A model generated the notes under the pieces. That model saw only the letters and a program-made list of their open reading frames with translations, was not told where the DNA came from and did not search any database. Positions 46,398 to 57,823 of a stretch of DNA of 64,000 nucleotides are shown one piece after another; the stretch's first letter is position 1, and the number at the start of each line of letters is the position of its first letter. The DNA is from Erythroxylum novogranatense (lineage: Eukaryota > Streptophyta > Magnoliopsida > Malpighiales > Erythroxylaceae): the NCBI GenBank assembly GCA_029891385.1, contig CM057228.1:86044964-86108963 (forward strand). The letters are read 5' to 3'. A program made the translations under genes and the position numbers.

Positions 46398-47930
46398 ATG
46401 GCGGAATCACATGTATACATCGCAGAAGGAGCCTCAGTCACTAGACCTCCAGCATTCAACGGAGAGATTATCATTACTGGAAAGATAGGATGCGGCTATT
46501 CATAGAATCTACTCATGTCGACCTTTGGGACGTGATAGAGAACATACCATATACACCAGTAGATGAAGACGAAAATTCTATTCCACGAATCAGATGGACA
46601 GCTGACCAAAAGGCGAGAATACAACTGAATTCAAAAGCGAAGTTCTTCTTGACCTGTGCCCTAAGCAGGAGCGAGTATGACAAAGTCCACGGATGCGACA
46701 CTGCAAAGAAGATGTGGGACACATTGTCCATTGCTCACGAAGGCATAAGCCAAGTTAAAGAATCCAAGATAAGTATTCTTATGCACTAGTACGAGCTTTT
46801 TAGGATGAAAGATGAAGAATCTATTGATCAAATGTTTGGAAGATTTCAAACAATTGTCAATGGATTGAAAGCTCTGAGAAGAACATACAACAATCAAGAT
46901 CATACTCGAAAGATCCTAAGAAGTCTTCCGAAGAGGTGGAGACCTAAAGTTACTGCGGTGCAGGAAGCCAAAGATTTGAGCATGTTAAAGCTTGACGAGT
47001 TGCTTGGATCCTTGAAGATTCATGAAGTTGAACTCGATGCTGAAGACAAGCCCAAACGGGAGAAGACGATAGTGCTGAAGGCCGGACAAAAGAATCACAA
47101 GATTTAAAGAAGGAGGAAGTCATCAAAAGCCTTAAAAATTGAAGAATCAAAGAATGACGACTCCAGCCAATCAGAGCAAGAGTCAAGTGATGAAGATGAC
47201 GAATTATCTTTCATCTCCAGAAAGATAAGACGCATGTGGAAGAAGAAGACCAAAGGAAATCAGACTTTCAAGAAGAATGGCAAAGATGAAGCTAAACCAG
47301 AGAAGTCATCTGTCATTTGCTACGAGTGCAATCAGGCTGGACACTACAAGTCTGAATGTCCAACACTAAAGAAGAAACCAAAGAAGAGTAGAGAAGGCAA
47401 GAAAAGCATGATGGCAACGTGGGAGGACCTAGATTCATCAGAATCAAATACAGGTTCCGAGTCATCTGAACGTGCAAACATCTGCCTGGTAGCCGAGGAA
47501 GATAGTGATGAGGAGGTAAAATCTGATTACGATAATTTGCATGATGCGTACTCAGAATTGTTAGAAGATTCTCATGCTATTCTGAAATAGTACAAACTGC
47601 TAAAGAAAAAGTATGCATAAAATATTAAACATACGAAAGAAATAGAGAGAGAAAATATCTGTTTAAAGAAGCAATTAGAGGAGAAAAAGAAAGTCGTAGA
47701 TAGATTAGAAGATATCAATCAGCTGAAACTTAGAATTAAGAATCTATCAGCCGATTTAGCTACTTTCACTGAGAGCACAAAGAAAATGAATGAGATGCTT
47801 GAAAAATGTAGACATCCGAGTGATAAAACTGGATTAGGGTTTACAGGCAATAAGTCTCATTCCCATAAGAACTCTTTCACTTAGAAGAGAAACTATAATA
47901 AATCTCGTATTAATCAACAACCTAGTAATA
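46398..47930 (+). pseudogene. Element F gag
   Basis: The ATG at 46398 begins MAESHVYIAEGASVTRPPAF, then the frame shifts near 46465-46480. The UBN2 capsid region follows at 46490-47106 (VDLWDVIEN, KKMWDTLSIAHEG, RFQTIVNGLKAL, RKILRSLPKRW), with a TAG at 46787. An acidic/basic linker leads to an intact CCHC knuckle, CYECNQAGHYKSEC (about 47319-47360), and an acidic segment. A heptad-rich coiled coil follows (47620-47810, KKQLEEKKKVVDRLEDI) with stops at 47588 and 47617. Long coiled-coil Gag tails are typical of SIRE elements. Confidence 0.8.
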
Positions 47931-48435
47931 GGAATAAAAAAAACTCATCATGTGCATGCTACTAACCATAAAGGATCCAGGAAAATATGGGTACCAAAAA
48001 ATAAAATAGCTTCTCCTGCAGATATCCTTCCTTGGAAGATGCGGCAAGCACCATTGGTATTTAGACAGTGGATGCTCGCGACATATGACGGGAAGAAGGT
48101 CTATATTCCTAGATCTTTAGTATAAGAAGGGAGGATCGGTAACTTTCGGAGACAACTAGCAGGGCAAGATTATTATAATCAGTAAAATAAGTAAAGATTC
48201 CTTTGCATGTATAAATAATGTACTGCTTGTTGATGTTCTGAAACATAATTTGATCAGCGTCAGTCAATTGTGTGATTATGGTTTCATAGTCACATTCAAT
48301 CAAAATCTTTGTGAAGTCAGAAACAAAGATGGGTCTATACTCTTTTCTGCCAAGAGAAGAAATAATCTTTACAAAATTGATTTAGAAGATTTTCAAAGTC
48401 AAAATGTTTCATGTTTTCTATCTTCTGAAGAATAA
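47931..48435 (+). pseudogene. Element F protease and GAG-pre-integrase region
   Basis: The protease active site reads HWYLDSGCSRHMTG (Asp codon 48064-48066), intact DSG. Stops follow near 48121 and 48158. 48250-48435 carries ISVSQLCDYGFIVTFN and LYKIDLEDF, the strands before the integrase zinc region. A TAA at 48433 closes the open stretch. Confidence 0.75.
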
Positions 48436-49434
48436 AGACTAGTCTAGCATAAAAAGCTAGGTCATGTCTCTTTTAAACACATTTCAAAGTTGGCAAAACA
48501 TGATTTGGTAAGAGGATTACCAAAAAAAAGTTTTGACAAAGAATTTTTTTAGTGAAAATTGTTTGAAAGGAAAACAGATTAAAACTTCTTTTTCTTCTAA
48601 AAATTTTGTAAGATCATCTAGACCTTTAGAGTTGTTACATATGGATTTATTTGGTCCAACAAGGACAATAAGTCTTGGCGGAAAGAAATATGGACTCGTT
48701 ATTGTCGATGACTTTACTCGATTTTGTTCGATATTGTTTTTATCACACAAAGATGATTCTTTTAAGTGTTTTAGGACCTTATCTAGAAAGTTACAGATTG
48801 AAAAAGTTATGTCTATAGCTAGTATCAGGAGTGACCATGGTGGAGAGTTTTAGAATGAGAAGTTTAGGTTATTTTGTGAGGAGAATAGAATTTTCCACAA
48901 TTTCTCTGCTCACAGGACTCCACAACAGAATGGAGTTGTTGAAAGGAAGAACAAGACGATTCAAGAGATGGTAAGGACTATGCCGTGTGAAAAGAATCTT
49001 CCTAAGTACTTCTGGGCAGAAGCTGTAAATACAACATGCTATATTCAGAATAGAATTTTGTTGCGACCCATGCTGAAGAAGACCCCCTATGAGTTATGGA
49101 ATGGAAGAAGACCAAACGTATCTTACTTTCATCCATTTGGGTGCAAATGCTCTATTCTGAATACAAAGGAGCTGTTGGACAAATTCGATTCAAAAACCTT
49201 TCCAGGAATCTTCCTAGGCTACTCATTTTCGTCTAAGGCATTTTGGGTGTACAACCTTATTTCAAAGACAATTGAGGAGACCATCCATGTCAAGTTCAAT
49301 GATAGTTCCCAACCCCATAAGGAAGATGACATGGAAAGTGAAGATCCTTCAAAGAACTTAGACAACACAACAGAAACTCCAGCACAGGTACTCATGAAGA
49401 CAAAGTTGAAGATATCCCAGAAACTCTTGGACTG
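48436..49434 (+). pseudogene. Element F integrase
   Basis: Zinc region remnants (KKLGHVSFKHISKLAKHDLV) are followed by a frame break at about 48530. The core has Asp in LLHMDLFGPTRT (about 48641), Asp in IRSDHGGEF (about 48834) followed by a TAG at 48851, and Glu in NGVVERKNKTIQEM (about 48938). The catalytic triad is present but split by the stop. The C-terminal region runs HPFGCKCSILNTKE to FPGIFLGYSFSSKAFWVYN, then an acidic linker ending at 49434. Confidence 0.8.
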
Positions 49435-51098
49435 AAAAGAGACTGGAAATATAAAAGTTCTCATCCAGAAGAGTTGATTATCAGAGAGACCTTAGAAGGA
49501 GTTAGGATAAGGTCCAGATTCAGAAGAGAAGCTAATGTGGCTTTTATCTCTGAAATAGAACCTAAGAAGGTTGAGGAAGCTCTTCGAGATGAAGCTTGGG
49601 TGTTAGCCATGTAAGAGGAGCTGAATCAATTTACTAGGAATAATATTTGGTCCTTAGTTCTGAAACCCCCTAAGAAATCCATCATAGGAACAAGATGGGG
49701 TCTTTAAGAATAAGTTAGACAAATCAGGAAGAGTGAGTCGAAATAAGGCTAGATTAGTAGCACAAGGCTATAATCAGCAAGAAGGAATAGACTACAATGA
49801 GACATATGCTCCAGTAGCAAGAGTTGAAGCCATTAGGATATTACTAGCATATGCGGTCTGTCATAATATAAAGCTATTTCGGATGGATGTGAAGAGTGCC
49901 TTTTTGAATGGTCTTATAGACGAAGAGGTGTATGTTAAGCAACCACCTGGTTTCGAGGATGTTAAGAATCTAAATGATGTCTATAAACTTCATAAAGCCT
50001 TATACGGCCTGAAGCAAGCTCCTAGAGCTTGGTATGATCGTCTGAGTACTTTTCTCTTAGAGAATGGTTTTAATAGAGGTCAAGTTGATAAGACGCTCTT
50101 TAGGAAGAATTATGAGAATGAATTTATAATAGTTCAGATCTATGTTGATGATATTATTTTTGGTGCTACTTCAAAGAAGTTATGCATGAAGTTTGAGAGT
50201 CTAATGAAAAATGAATTTGAAATGAGCATGATGGGTGAGTTAAAGTTCTTTCTTGGGTTGCAAGTTAAGCAAACCGAAGAGAAAATCTTTATCCATCAAC
50301 AAAAATGTGTGAAAGAATTGTTGAATAAGTTTGATATGCAAAGTGTGAAGCCAATGACTACTCCGATGCATCCTTCAAACCTTTTGTCGAAAGATGAACT
50401 TGGTAAGAAGGTGGATCAAACCCTATATAGAGGGATGATCGGTTCTTTACTGTATCTTACAGCAAGTAGACCTGATATATTATTCAGTGTATGCTTGTGT
50501 GCAAGGTTTTAGGCCGATCCTAGAGAGTCTCATTATATTGTTGTTAAAAGAATTATGAGATATCTCGCAGGTACTACTGATCTTTGCTTAATGTTTGAGA
50601 AAAGTAAAGATTTCAGGATAATCGGATATTGCGACGCGGACTATGTCGGAGATAGAATCTAAAGGAAGAGCACAAGTGGTGGATGTCACTTTCTTGGCCC
50701 AAACCTTTGTTTCCTGGTCAAGCAAGAGACAAAGTTCGATAGCTCTATCAACTGTCGAAGCAGAGTATATGTCTGCTGCAAGCTGCTGCTCACAAATGTT
50801 GTGGATCAAATATCAACTTGAAGACTAGTCAATTCAAGAAAAGGAGATTCCAATTTATTGCGACAACACCAGCGCAATTAACCTGTCAAAGAATCCGATT
50901 CAGCATTCGAGGGTGAAACACATCGAAGTCAGACATCACTTCTTGAGAGACTATGTTCAGAGGAAGGTGATTAAACTTCAGTTCATCGAAACAGAGTACC
51001 AGTGTCCAGACATCTTCACCAAACCACTGAGTGAAGAACGGTTCCAGAAGATCAGACGTAACCTTAACATGGTTATGTTAAGCGAACAGTCAGACTAA
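49435..51098 (+). pseudogene. Element F reverse transcriptase and RNase H
   Basis: RT begins out of frame near 49560 (EALRDEAWVLAM), then is open from 49733 to 50512: KARLVAQGYNQQEGIDY, APVARVEAIRILLA, FRMDVKSAFLNG, YGLKQAPRAWYDRL and the catalytic box YVDDIIFG with both Asp (about 50141-50164). It ends ASRPDILFSVCLCARF. RNase H is in pieces: YCDADYVGD near 50630, a frame change, then STVEAEYMSAA, CDNTSAINLSKNP and VRHHFLRDYV. Stops lie at 50510, 50659 and 50827. All RNase H acidic residues can be found but not in one frame. Confidence 0.8.
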
Positions 51099-51360
51099 AG
51101 GGACGTCAAATTTAACGGCGTCAGATACAGTGAGTTACAGCTGGTAACTTCTCTGACAAGAAAGTTTTGGAGGGAAACACTTCACAACCTTTAGAATCCC
51201 GATGATTCTAGAGCACGCGTGATAAGACCCTTCAAGTAGCCTGAAGTTGAAATCATTGCGGTTACTTTCATCTCTAGTCAGTTCATCTTGCTTTCCAAAT
51301 TCCCTCAATCATCCTACCCTAGACGAAAAGCTTGCCAGAGACAGTTTTCGTTCTGAAACA

Positions 51361-53613
51361 ATGGAGGCAGCTATGATTTTTGAAAGGCATGTGGATTTCG
51401 AGTCACTAAGAAAGGATGATATGGACGTAGAACCTGAGATTAAAAGAGCTGATTAGAGGAACTTCTTCCAGATACGAGAACCAGTGTACACCGATGAGGT
51501 GTTTGATTTTTGGAAGAACGCTCAACTTGTAGACAACACTATTATATCATCAGTAGACGGTATATCTGTTGTCGTGACTAAGGAGCTGATAAGGAAGGTG
51601 ATCGATTGCCCATCGATTGGTGAGACTCTGTCAACCAAGGCGAAGTGGATGACAATGGTCAATATGAAGGAAGAAGATGTTAGCAAACGACTGTATGGAG
51701 TGAACGACCCTTCGGAGAGGAAGACTTCGAGTCTGGTCCTTAAAGCTAGGGTTCTTCATGCGATTTTGTTTAATTGCATCTTACCCAGAGTAGGTTCAAG
51801 ACATTTGGTGATCACCCTGGATGAACAGTGTTTGTTCTACCTGTTGAATCGCAATCCTATTGACTTACCCTTCTTAATCTGTCATTATATGATTAAGGGG
51901 ATGAAGGATACAAATAGCTATCCTTATGGCATGCTTCTTACAAGGATTTTTAAGGAATCCAGAGTCCTTCTACACAGAAGAAATAGAAGGATTGTACCTA
52001 TGAAGAGTACTATTGACTCAATTACTATACGACGAATGGGTCTGAAGCCAGTGATTCAGGAAGATGCAGACTTTTCAAGAAGAACTAGAACTGAGGGGGA
52101 GCGGTTATTAAAGAAATCTCCAGCAACAAGGTCTAGATCTCATGGAAGTGTGAGTATGCCAATAGAAGAAAGGAGAAGATTAAATAAAAAGCCTTTGATA
52201 AAACTGACATGTCCTAGAGAAGAGTATGATATTGCTCGAAGGACAGACGATGGTGCGACAAAAAGAAAAGGAGAGAATCTCTTGGGTGAAATCACTAAGA
52301 AAGCAAGGAGATACCCTAGGATTCGAACCTTAAGGCAACAAGAAGAGAGAAGATCCAAAGAGCAGGAAGAAGAAGAAGCCTTTGAATCCAGCGCATCAAG
52401 GGTAAAGGTAACAAGGTCTCTCGTCTCAATTTTGGAGGAAGAATATGCCAAACAGAGCAAGGAGACTGAGAAGAAGAGAAAATTGGAGTCTGAGACACAG
52501 AAGTCTCAAGTGAAGAAAACTCAAAGAATAAAAACTAAAGTGGTTAGTCAAAGGAGGAGTTCGTCTAATCCTGAGGAAGCTAATCAAGAGAAGAATACTC
52601 CCATTGTTGAGAAACCAGTGGAGCCTAACTGGTTCAAATTTACTCCATCAATAATCAACAAGAAGTCACAATGATTTGAGCTCGGTCACGGTACCATTGA
52701 AGAAATCTGATGAACCTAGTCTGGTCGTTCATAACTATTCCAAATTTTTAAGAAAGGATAAGTTTGAAGTTAGACTGGTTGAAGTTGTGACAAGGAGGAG
52801 TACTGCTATTGCTATCTGCAGTCAACCTAGAAGGGAAATAAAGGTTGTCTTACAACCTATTTTGATAAATAGTGAGACATGCACATACTGAATGAAGACG
52901 AAAGGAACTTCTATGATACATTAAGGTATGCTGCTACAAGGCCATATCCTACAAAAATGTCTTCTCGTCCGTGCACTATTTATCCAGTTACATAATAGTC
53001 AATAATAAAGGTTGTACCAGACATTCAACCAAGATATCCCTTGGATTTGAATAAGGGGAAATCAACACTTTTTTCTGAAAAAGTTAGTGATGATTTGTCT
53101 GCAGATCAAATAGCTGAAGAAGTGCGGAAAATTAATAAGGCATGTGCTTCTAAAGAGAACAATCGTGGAGCTAGTTGTAGCTATACTGATAAGAAAGAAG
53201 ACTGTCCAATAAGGGGAAGATTGACAACAGGGACATTCATTGAATTCCTTGTCCAGACAGTTTTGCTTATTAGACCCTTATTTAATACACTGTCTATTGA
53301 AGCTGAAGGCATATCCTTGCAAGGAAGACAGTTGCTAATGCTATCTGCTCCCTATGAATTGGATATTCCAGAGTCAAGTGTATTCATTTATCCACTCACA
53401 TTTGCGATTAATGAAGACTATGTTTCATCCTCGGACGTATATGCTACAACAATTGCGTTCACTGCACCCTCCGAAGATAATGATCAATCCTCCTCAACGT
53501 TTGCCTCCCAAGCAGAAATCAGACAATTACGTGGAGAAGTAAATGAGATAAAGGAGACGATGAATGATCTGAAGAAAATGATGACTGAACTGTTGAAGAG
53601 TCATCGTCATTAA
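51361..53613 (+). pseudogene. Element F envelope-like extra ORF
   Basis: This ORF follows RNase H in the position of the SIRE1 envelope-like gene. The ATG at 51361 gives MEAAMIFERHVDFESLRKDD, with a TAG at 51454. 51484-52674 is open for 397 codons. Its first 150 residues (LVLKARVLHAILFNCILPR, LFYLLNRNPIDLPFLI, YPYGMLLTRIF) match what I know as the putative plant transposon protein domain; the rest is rich in Lys, Arg and Glu. After frame breaks at 52675-53040 the last 191 codons are open and end in a coiled coil (QAEIRQLRGEVNEIKETMND). No clear signal peptide is seen. A homologous C-terminus is in element G. Function unproven. Confidence 0.7.
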
Positions 53614-53800
53614 TCATTTTTTATTATAACAAATAGGGGGAGAAGAAAATGAGCAGAAGAGGAATGGAAATTGTCAAATCTTAAGGGTGTGATTGAAGGA
53701 GCTGAAGAAGAAGGAAGAAGAAGAATTTTTTTGAAGATAAGTTTTTCTTTTCTTATACATTGTATTTTGTTTTCTTGATTGTATATAATTTGTTATCATC

Positions 53801-53814
53801 AAAAAGGGGGAGAT
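53801..53814 (+). promoter_or_regulatory. Polypurine tract of element F
   Basis: AAAAAGGGGGAGAT directly before the LTR start at 53815; identical in element G. Confidence 0.85.
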
Positions 53815-54764
53815 TGTTAAGTCAAAATGACTTTACTTAGTTATAATTTTGATGTATAACAAAGAGCAAAAGAAAAGAAAAGCAAAAAAGACGAAGTAAT
53901 ACAGACGAAGCAACACAAACGCAGACGCACAATAAGACGTAGACGAAGAACGCAGAAGAAAAAAAACAGACAAAGACGCGAATAGAAAATGTAGAAAGAC
54001 GCCAACAGTAAAAAGCAGGCGAAGACTCGAATGAAAAAATGCGAAGACGCGAATGTAAAAATGTAGAGCAAGACGCGAATAGAAAAGACAGATGTAGAAG
54101 AAGAATTGAAAAGCGAGCGCAAAAGTCGGTTCGATTCTGAACTCAAGTGATTAACTGCTTCATAAGGATTCAAAAGCAAGATTCAAGAAACAAGAATCAA
54201 GAAGCGGTTGGAGACGAAGGCTATAAATACAAGTCAAGTCAAGATTGCAAAGTTAGTCAAAGTTAACTGAAAAGTGATCGTAAAAGCATTCGTGAAAAAT
54301 TAGCCGAGAGTTATTCTTCATCAGTAATAAGTGTTCAAACACTTATCTCGTGAGAAAGTAATACGAGATAACTGCAGAGGCTAAATGTGAAAGAATACTG
54401 GTTGTAGAGACCTGAAGAGGCTCTCAAAGAATACTTGTAAAGTTGAAGAGATAGTGAAAATCTCAGAAAGAACTCTGAGGATTGGACATAGCCCACGGTT
54501 TGGGATGAGCCAGGATAAATCGCTGTGTCAACTACTCTTACTCTATCTCTCTTTTATATTCAAGTTTTTATCATTACTTGGTTTGAAACAAAGTTTTTCA
54601 AAGTTTTTGATTAGTTAAAATCTATCGAAAATTCTGTAAAATAATTTTGTTTCTAACAAACAGTTTTGAAAGATTTTCAAAAAAGGGACTTTACAATTCA
54701 ACCCCCCTTCTCGTGCATTCTTATATCGTTTTCTCAGCATTGTATTAACGTGTGATTCACTTCA
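53815..54764 (+). repeat. 3' LTR of element F
   Basis: 950 bp, TGTTAAGTC to CACTTCA, then the duplicated GCCCC. Differs from the 5' copy mainly in the minisatellite and at CTG/CAG sites. Confidence 0.9.
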
Positions 54765-55280
54765 GCCCCAAGGCAGTGGTATAGAAAGTTTGATAACTTT
54801 ATGCATAGGGAAGACTTCCAGAAGTGCAATGCCGACCACTGTTGTTATATCAAGAGATATCAGTCAAGTTATATCATTTTGCTACTTTATGTCGAATATA
54901 TCATTTTGCTACTTTATGTCGATGATATGTTAGTAGTGAGTTCCAATATGGATGATATCAGAAATTTGAAGAAACAATTGTCAAAAGAAATTGACATGAA
55001 AGATCTGGGTGTAGCTAAGAAGATTCCTGGGATGCAGATCACCAGAAATAGGAAGAGAAGGGAATTACAGTTATCTCAAGCAGAATACATTAATCGTGTT
55101 TTGCAACGGTCTAACATGGCGAATGCTAAACCAGTCAACACTCCCCTTGCCAGTCATTTTCGCCTATCCCAAAATCAGTCACCTCAGACAAATGAAGAGC
55201 GAGACTTGATGGCGAAAATTCCTTATGCCTCTGCTATTGGAAGCTTGATGTATGCCATGGTATGCACAAGGCGGACATAA
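54765..55280 (+). pseudogene. Element E reverse transcriptase, C-terminal part
   Basis: Resumes after element F with RQWYRKFDNFMHREDFQKC. The catalytic box YVDDMLVV is present at about 54916-54939 but is preceded by a 27-bp in-frame duplication that repeats YIILLLYV. The thumb region follows (MKDLGVAKKIPGMQI, LSQAEYINRVLQR, VNTPLASHF, IPYASAIGSLMYAM), with the frame lost at 55278. Confidence 0.8.
54871..54922 (+). repeat. 27-bp tandem duplication at the RT active site
   Basis: A 25-bp stretch starting ATATCATTTTGCTAC occurs at 54871-54895 and again at 54898-54922, a 27-bp step, so reading frame is kept and nine residues are duplicated just before the Asp pair. Confidence 0.85.
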
Positions 55281-55946
55281 GCCATGCGATGGGAAGCGAT
55301 TAGCGATTCATGGCAAATCCAGAAAAGTTAGCGGGAAGTAGTAAAGTGGATTTTAAGATATCTTGAGGACTTTAAGAAATACATGTATTTTAGAAAGGAG
55401 AAATAAAAGTACAAGGTTATGCGGGAGAAATAAAAGTACAAGGTTATGTTGATTTCAGTTATGCGGTGAAGTTGATAGAAAAGGAGCACCACCGGTTACA
55501 TCTTTATCGGTCTACAACAAGCTGTGAGTTGGATATCGCAGATTCGTAAGATTGTTGCCTTTATCTACAATGAAGTTGAGTATATAACAATAATCAAGCT
55601 AGCAAAGAGATGATTTCGGCCATAATTTCTTTGTCGAGTTGGGTTTCATGCAGAGAAAATGTGTTATCTGATGTGATCAGTGTAATTCATCCGCCAAGAA
55701 TCCAAAGATTCCACTCCGAACTAAGCATATTGGTGTTCGTTATCATTTCATCAGTCCTCTAGAAGATGAAGTGTTAACACTGAGAAGATTCTTGAAAGCA
55801 AGAACCCCGCAGTATATGTTAACAAGGTGGTGACAATCGATAAATGAAGTTGTGTGCAACTTTAGTTGGCCGCAAGAATAATAAAATCTAGGCGAGTTCG
55901 ATGATCAATCGGTGTGAAGGCAGTTGAAATCGACTTCGTGAGAGAT
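55281..55946 (+). pseudogene. Element E RNase H and 3' end
   Basis: Scattered RNase H motifs across three frames (ADISHAM-like at 55273, VKWILRYLEDF-like near 55346, TSCELDIADS-like near 55520, YNEVEYIT-like near 55570). GAGAAATAAAAGTACAAGG is duplicated at 55402 and 55427. Many breaks coincide with places where related elements have CAG codons. The LTR follows at 55947. Confidence 0.6.
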
Positions 55947-56312
55947 TGTTAGGTAAGGACTTATTCCATATTGGAAATAAGTGAGGAGGGTGGCTTACAA
56001 CCTATAAATAAACCCCCTACCCCTCCCATTTATCTCATATAAAACCAAGACAAAAATATTTACTCTTAATAAGAGTAGTAAATTTTTGTGAGTAATTTTT
56101 GGGATGTATTGGGGTAAGGGTTGAGAGTGTGTGAAAACACTAGTGAGTTGAGTGTTGAGTGTAAACACTTGTAAGTGTTGTTTTTCTCCCTAATAAAAAG
56201 GATGTCGCGATAGGCTAGGAGGCGTGACGCAATTTTCATTAACTCCATTATCAAATTTTGTGTTGTGTTACTGACGTTTTTCGTTGTGTGGAAATAGTTT
56301 AATTTCCTAACA
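55947..56312 (+). repeat. 3' LTR of element E
   Basis: 366 bp, TGTTAGG to CCTAACA, followed by the duplicated ATACC. Confidence 0.9.
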
Positions 56313-56317
56313 ATACC

Positions 56318-57480
56318 AACCAGGCAGTCACAAGTAGAGAGTCACAAGTTTAGGGATTGAAAGCAGAGAAAAATAAGCAATTAGGGATGTTCTCTGAACT
56401 GCATGCACAATTTCAGACGGAGTTTATGCTAAACATTGTCGTCTATAGTTTTTTTTTTTTTAATTGCTAGATGATAATGTTGATTAAATGTCAAATGCTA
56501 TCGCGTATGCAAAAACGTTGTCGTCTAGCTGGGAGAAATTCAGTTTCTTCCCCTGCCAAATTACGTGTACAGGTGGTCTGAGGCTTACACAACACCAATG
56601 TTTCGTTTTCAAGTTTTAACCCTATTCATTTCTTTTCTGATTTCATATTCCATAAGACAATTACACGTTTTAATTTTATATCCCGTAAACAGCTATAGGA
56701 TGTTGACTTGTTCATAATTCCTTTAATTTGAATCGACATTGTTCTATCACGATTGGAAAAAGGGCAATCCTGTAACATATTTAATCGATATTTTAATAAA
56801 TATGTAAAAATGACAAATTCAGAAAAGTGTTTACAAATCAACTCAAAATTTAATTGAATTATCTATAATTTTAAATATAATTATATAAATATAATAGTTG
56901 ACAACAGGGATACTCTATTCATCGACCTAACTAATTTATTAGTATATTTTTTTAGTTACTTATGAAATATTTTAAGAGAATTTTAATTATGAGAAGATAA
57001 TTTTAAGTCATTCATATTAAGATTAATTCTCACTCAGGTTAAGTAGATCTTCTTCATAAAGCAAAATTTTAGCCTTAAATTTTAAACGACATTAATTGGT
57101 CGAATTTAATTAAAAAAGCAAAAGAAAATGCTATATTATATTTTAATTTTTTTTAGTTGTTCACTAGGTGTCTTAGGAGGATCCTAACTATAAGATGATA
57201 ATTTTAAGCCATATACACTTAGACTAATTTCTACTCAAATAAAATAAGTCTCTTACAAAAAATAAAATTTTAACCTTAAATTTTAAATAGCTGCATATAT
57301 ATAAAAAAATTTGAACTCATAATCTCACTTAAATTAAAAGAGCTCCTTATTAAGACGTCTGTACTCAAAATTTATATTTTAATTTTTAATATCATAAAAA
57401 GATGTTCATGTTCTCGTCTAACCAACAAATTATTGTTCTCGCGAAACCCGTTTTCGGAGAAATGTAACTCTTCAGTTCCG
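56318..57480. other. AT-rich intergenic region upstream of the transporter gene
   Basis: No gene seen. ACATTGTCGTCTATAG (near 56436) and ACGTTGTCGTCTAGC (near 56514) form a short direct pair around a T-run, perhaps an old transposon end. The diverged 100-bp repeats at 56991-57090 and 57191-57290 lie here. Confidence 0.5.
56991..57290. repeat. Two diverged 100-bp direct repeats, 200 bp apart
   Basis: 56991-57090 and 57191-57290 share GATAATTTTAAG, AGACTAATT or AGATTAATT, and the ending AAAATTTTA(G/A)CCTTAAATTTTAAA. They are unrelated to the retroelements here. Confidence 0.6.
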
Positions 57481-57659
57481 TATCTTGTCCTTATATGCAA
57501 AAGTTCCCTTCACCTTCCCTCTTAAAACCTCTCTTTGTTTTTGTCTAGAGAGGAGCCAAATAAAACCCAAAAAACGCTTCTCCCTCGCGCTTTTCTTCTC
57601 ATAGTTTACCGTCAGATACTTTTCTTCTCTCATTCAACAAGCTAGCTTCTTCATTTTAT

Positions 57660-57701
57660 ATGTCGTTTTTCTCGTTGTATCGCTGTTCCATGCAGTATTA
57701 A
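57660..57701 (+). other. Upstream 13-codon ORF in the probable 5' leader
   Basis: ATG TCG TTT TTC ... TAT TAA, about 120 bp before the transporter start. It lies in a CT-rich stretch likely to be transcribed; it could lower translation of the main ORF if so. Transcript start is not known. Confidence 0.3.
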
Positions 57702-57823
57702 CACAAGCAAGCGATCTTTTTTTAGGGGACCCTTTTTTGTTGCCCCTTCAGGGTCTTGTTTATCTTTTTTTTATATATTGTTGCTCGCCTCTTGATTTTA
57801 CAGACTGTTGCTCGACTTGTGAG

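Larger units (their letters stand above)
45384..54764 (+). mobile_element. Element F: SIRE/Maximus-like Copia retrotransposon inside the RT of E
   Basis: LTRs of 957 and 950 bp (TGTTAAGTC...CACTTCA), exact TSD GCCCC (45379-45383, 54765-54769), tRNA-Met primer site and polypurine tract AAAAAGGGGGAGAT. Gag is long with a coiled-coil tail. An extra ORF follows RNase H. These features, with the large LTR, are those of the SIRE/Maximus lineage. Several stops and frameshifts are present. Confidence 0.9.
41846..56312 (+). mobile_element. Element E: Tork/Tnt1-like Copia retrotransposon, split by element F
   Basis: LTRs of 371 and 366 bp (TGTTAGG...CTAACA), exact TSD ATACC (41841-41845, 56313-56317), tRNA-Met primer site, and Copia order gag, protease, integrase, RT, RNase H. 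Without F (45384-54764 plus one GCCCC) its length would be about 5.1 kb, normal for Tork elements. Stops occur in gag, integrase and RNase H. Confidence 0.9.

Noticed and set aside
57737..57823. In-frame extension of 29 codons before the transporter ATG
   Set aside because: No ATG in the extension, and the family N-terminus fits the ATG at 57824.
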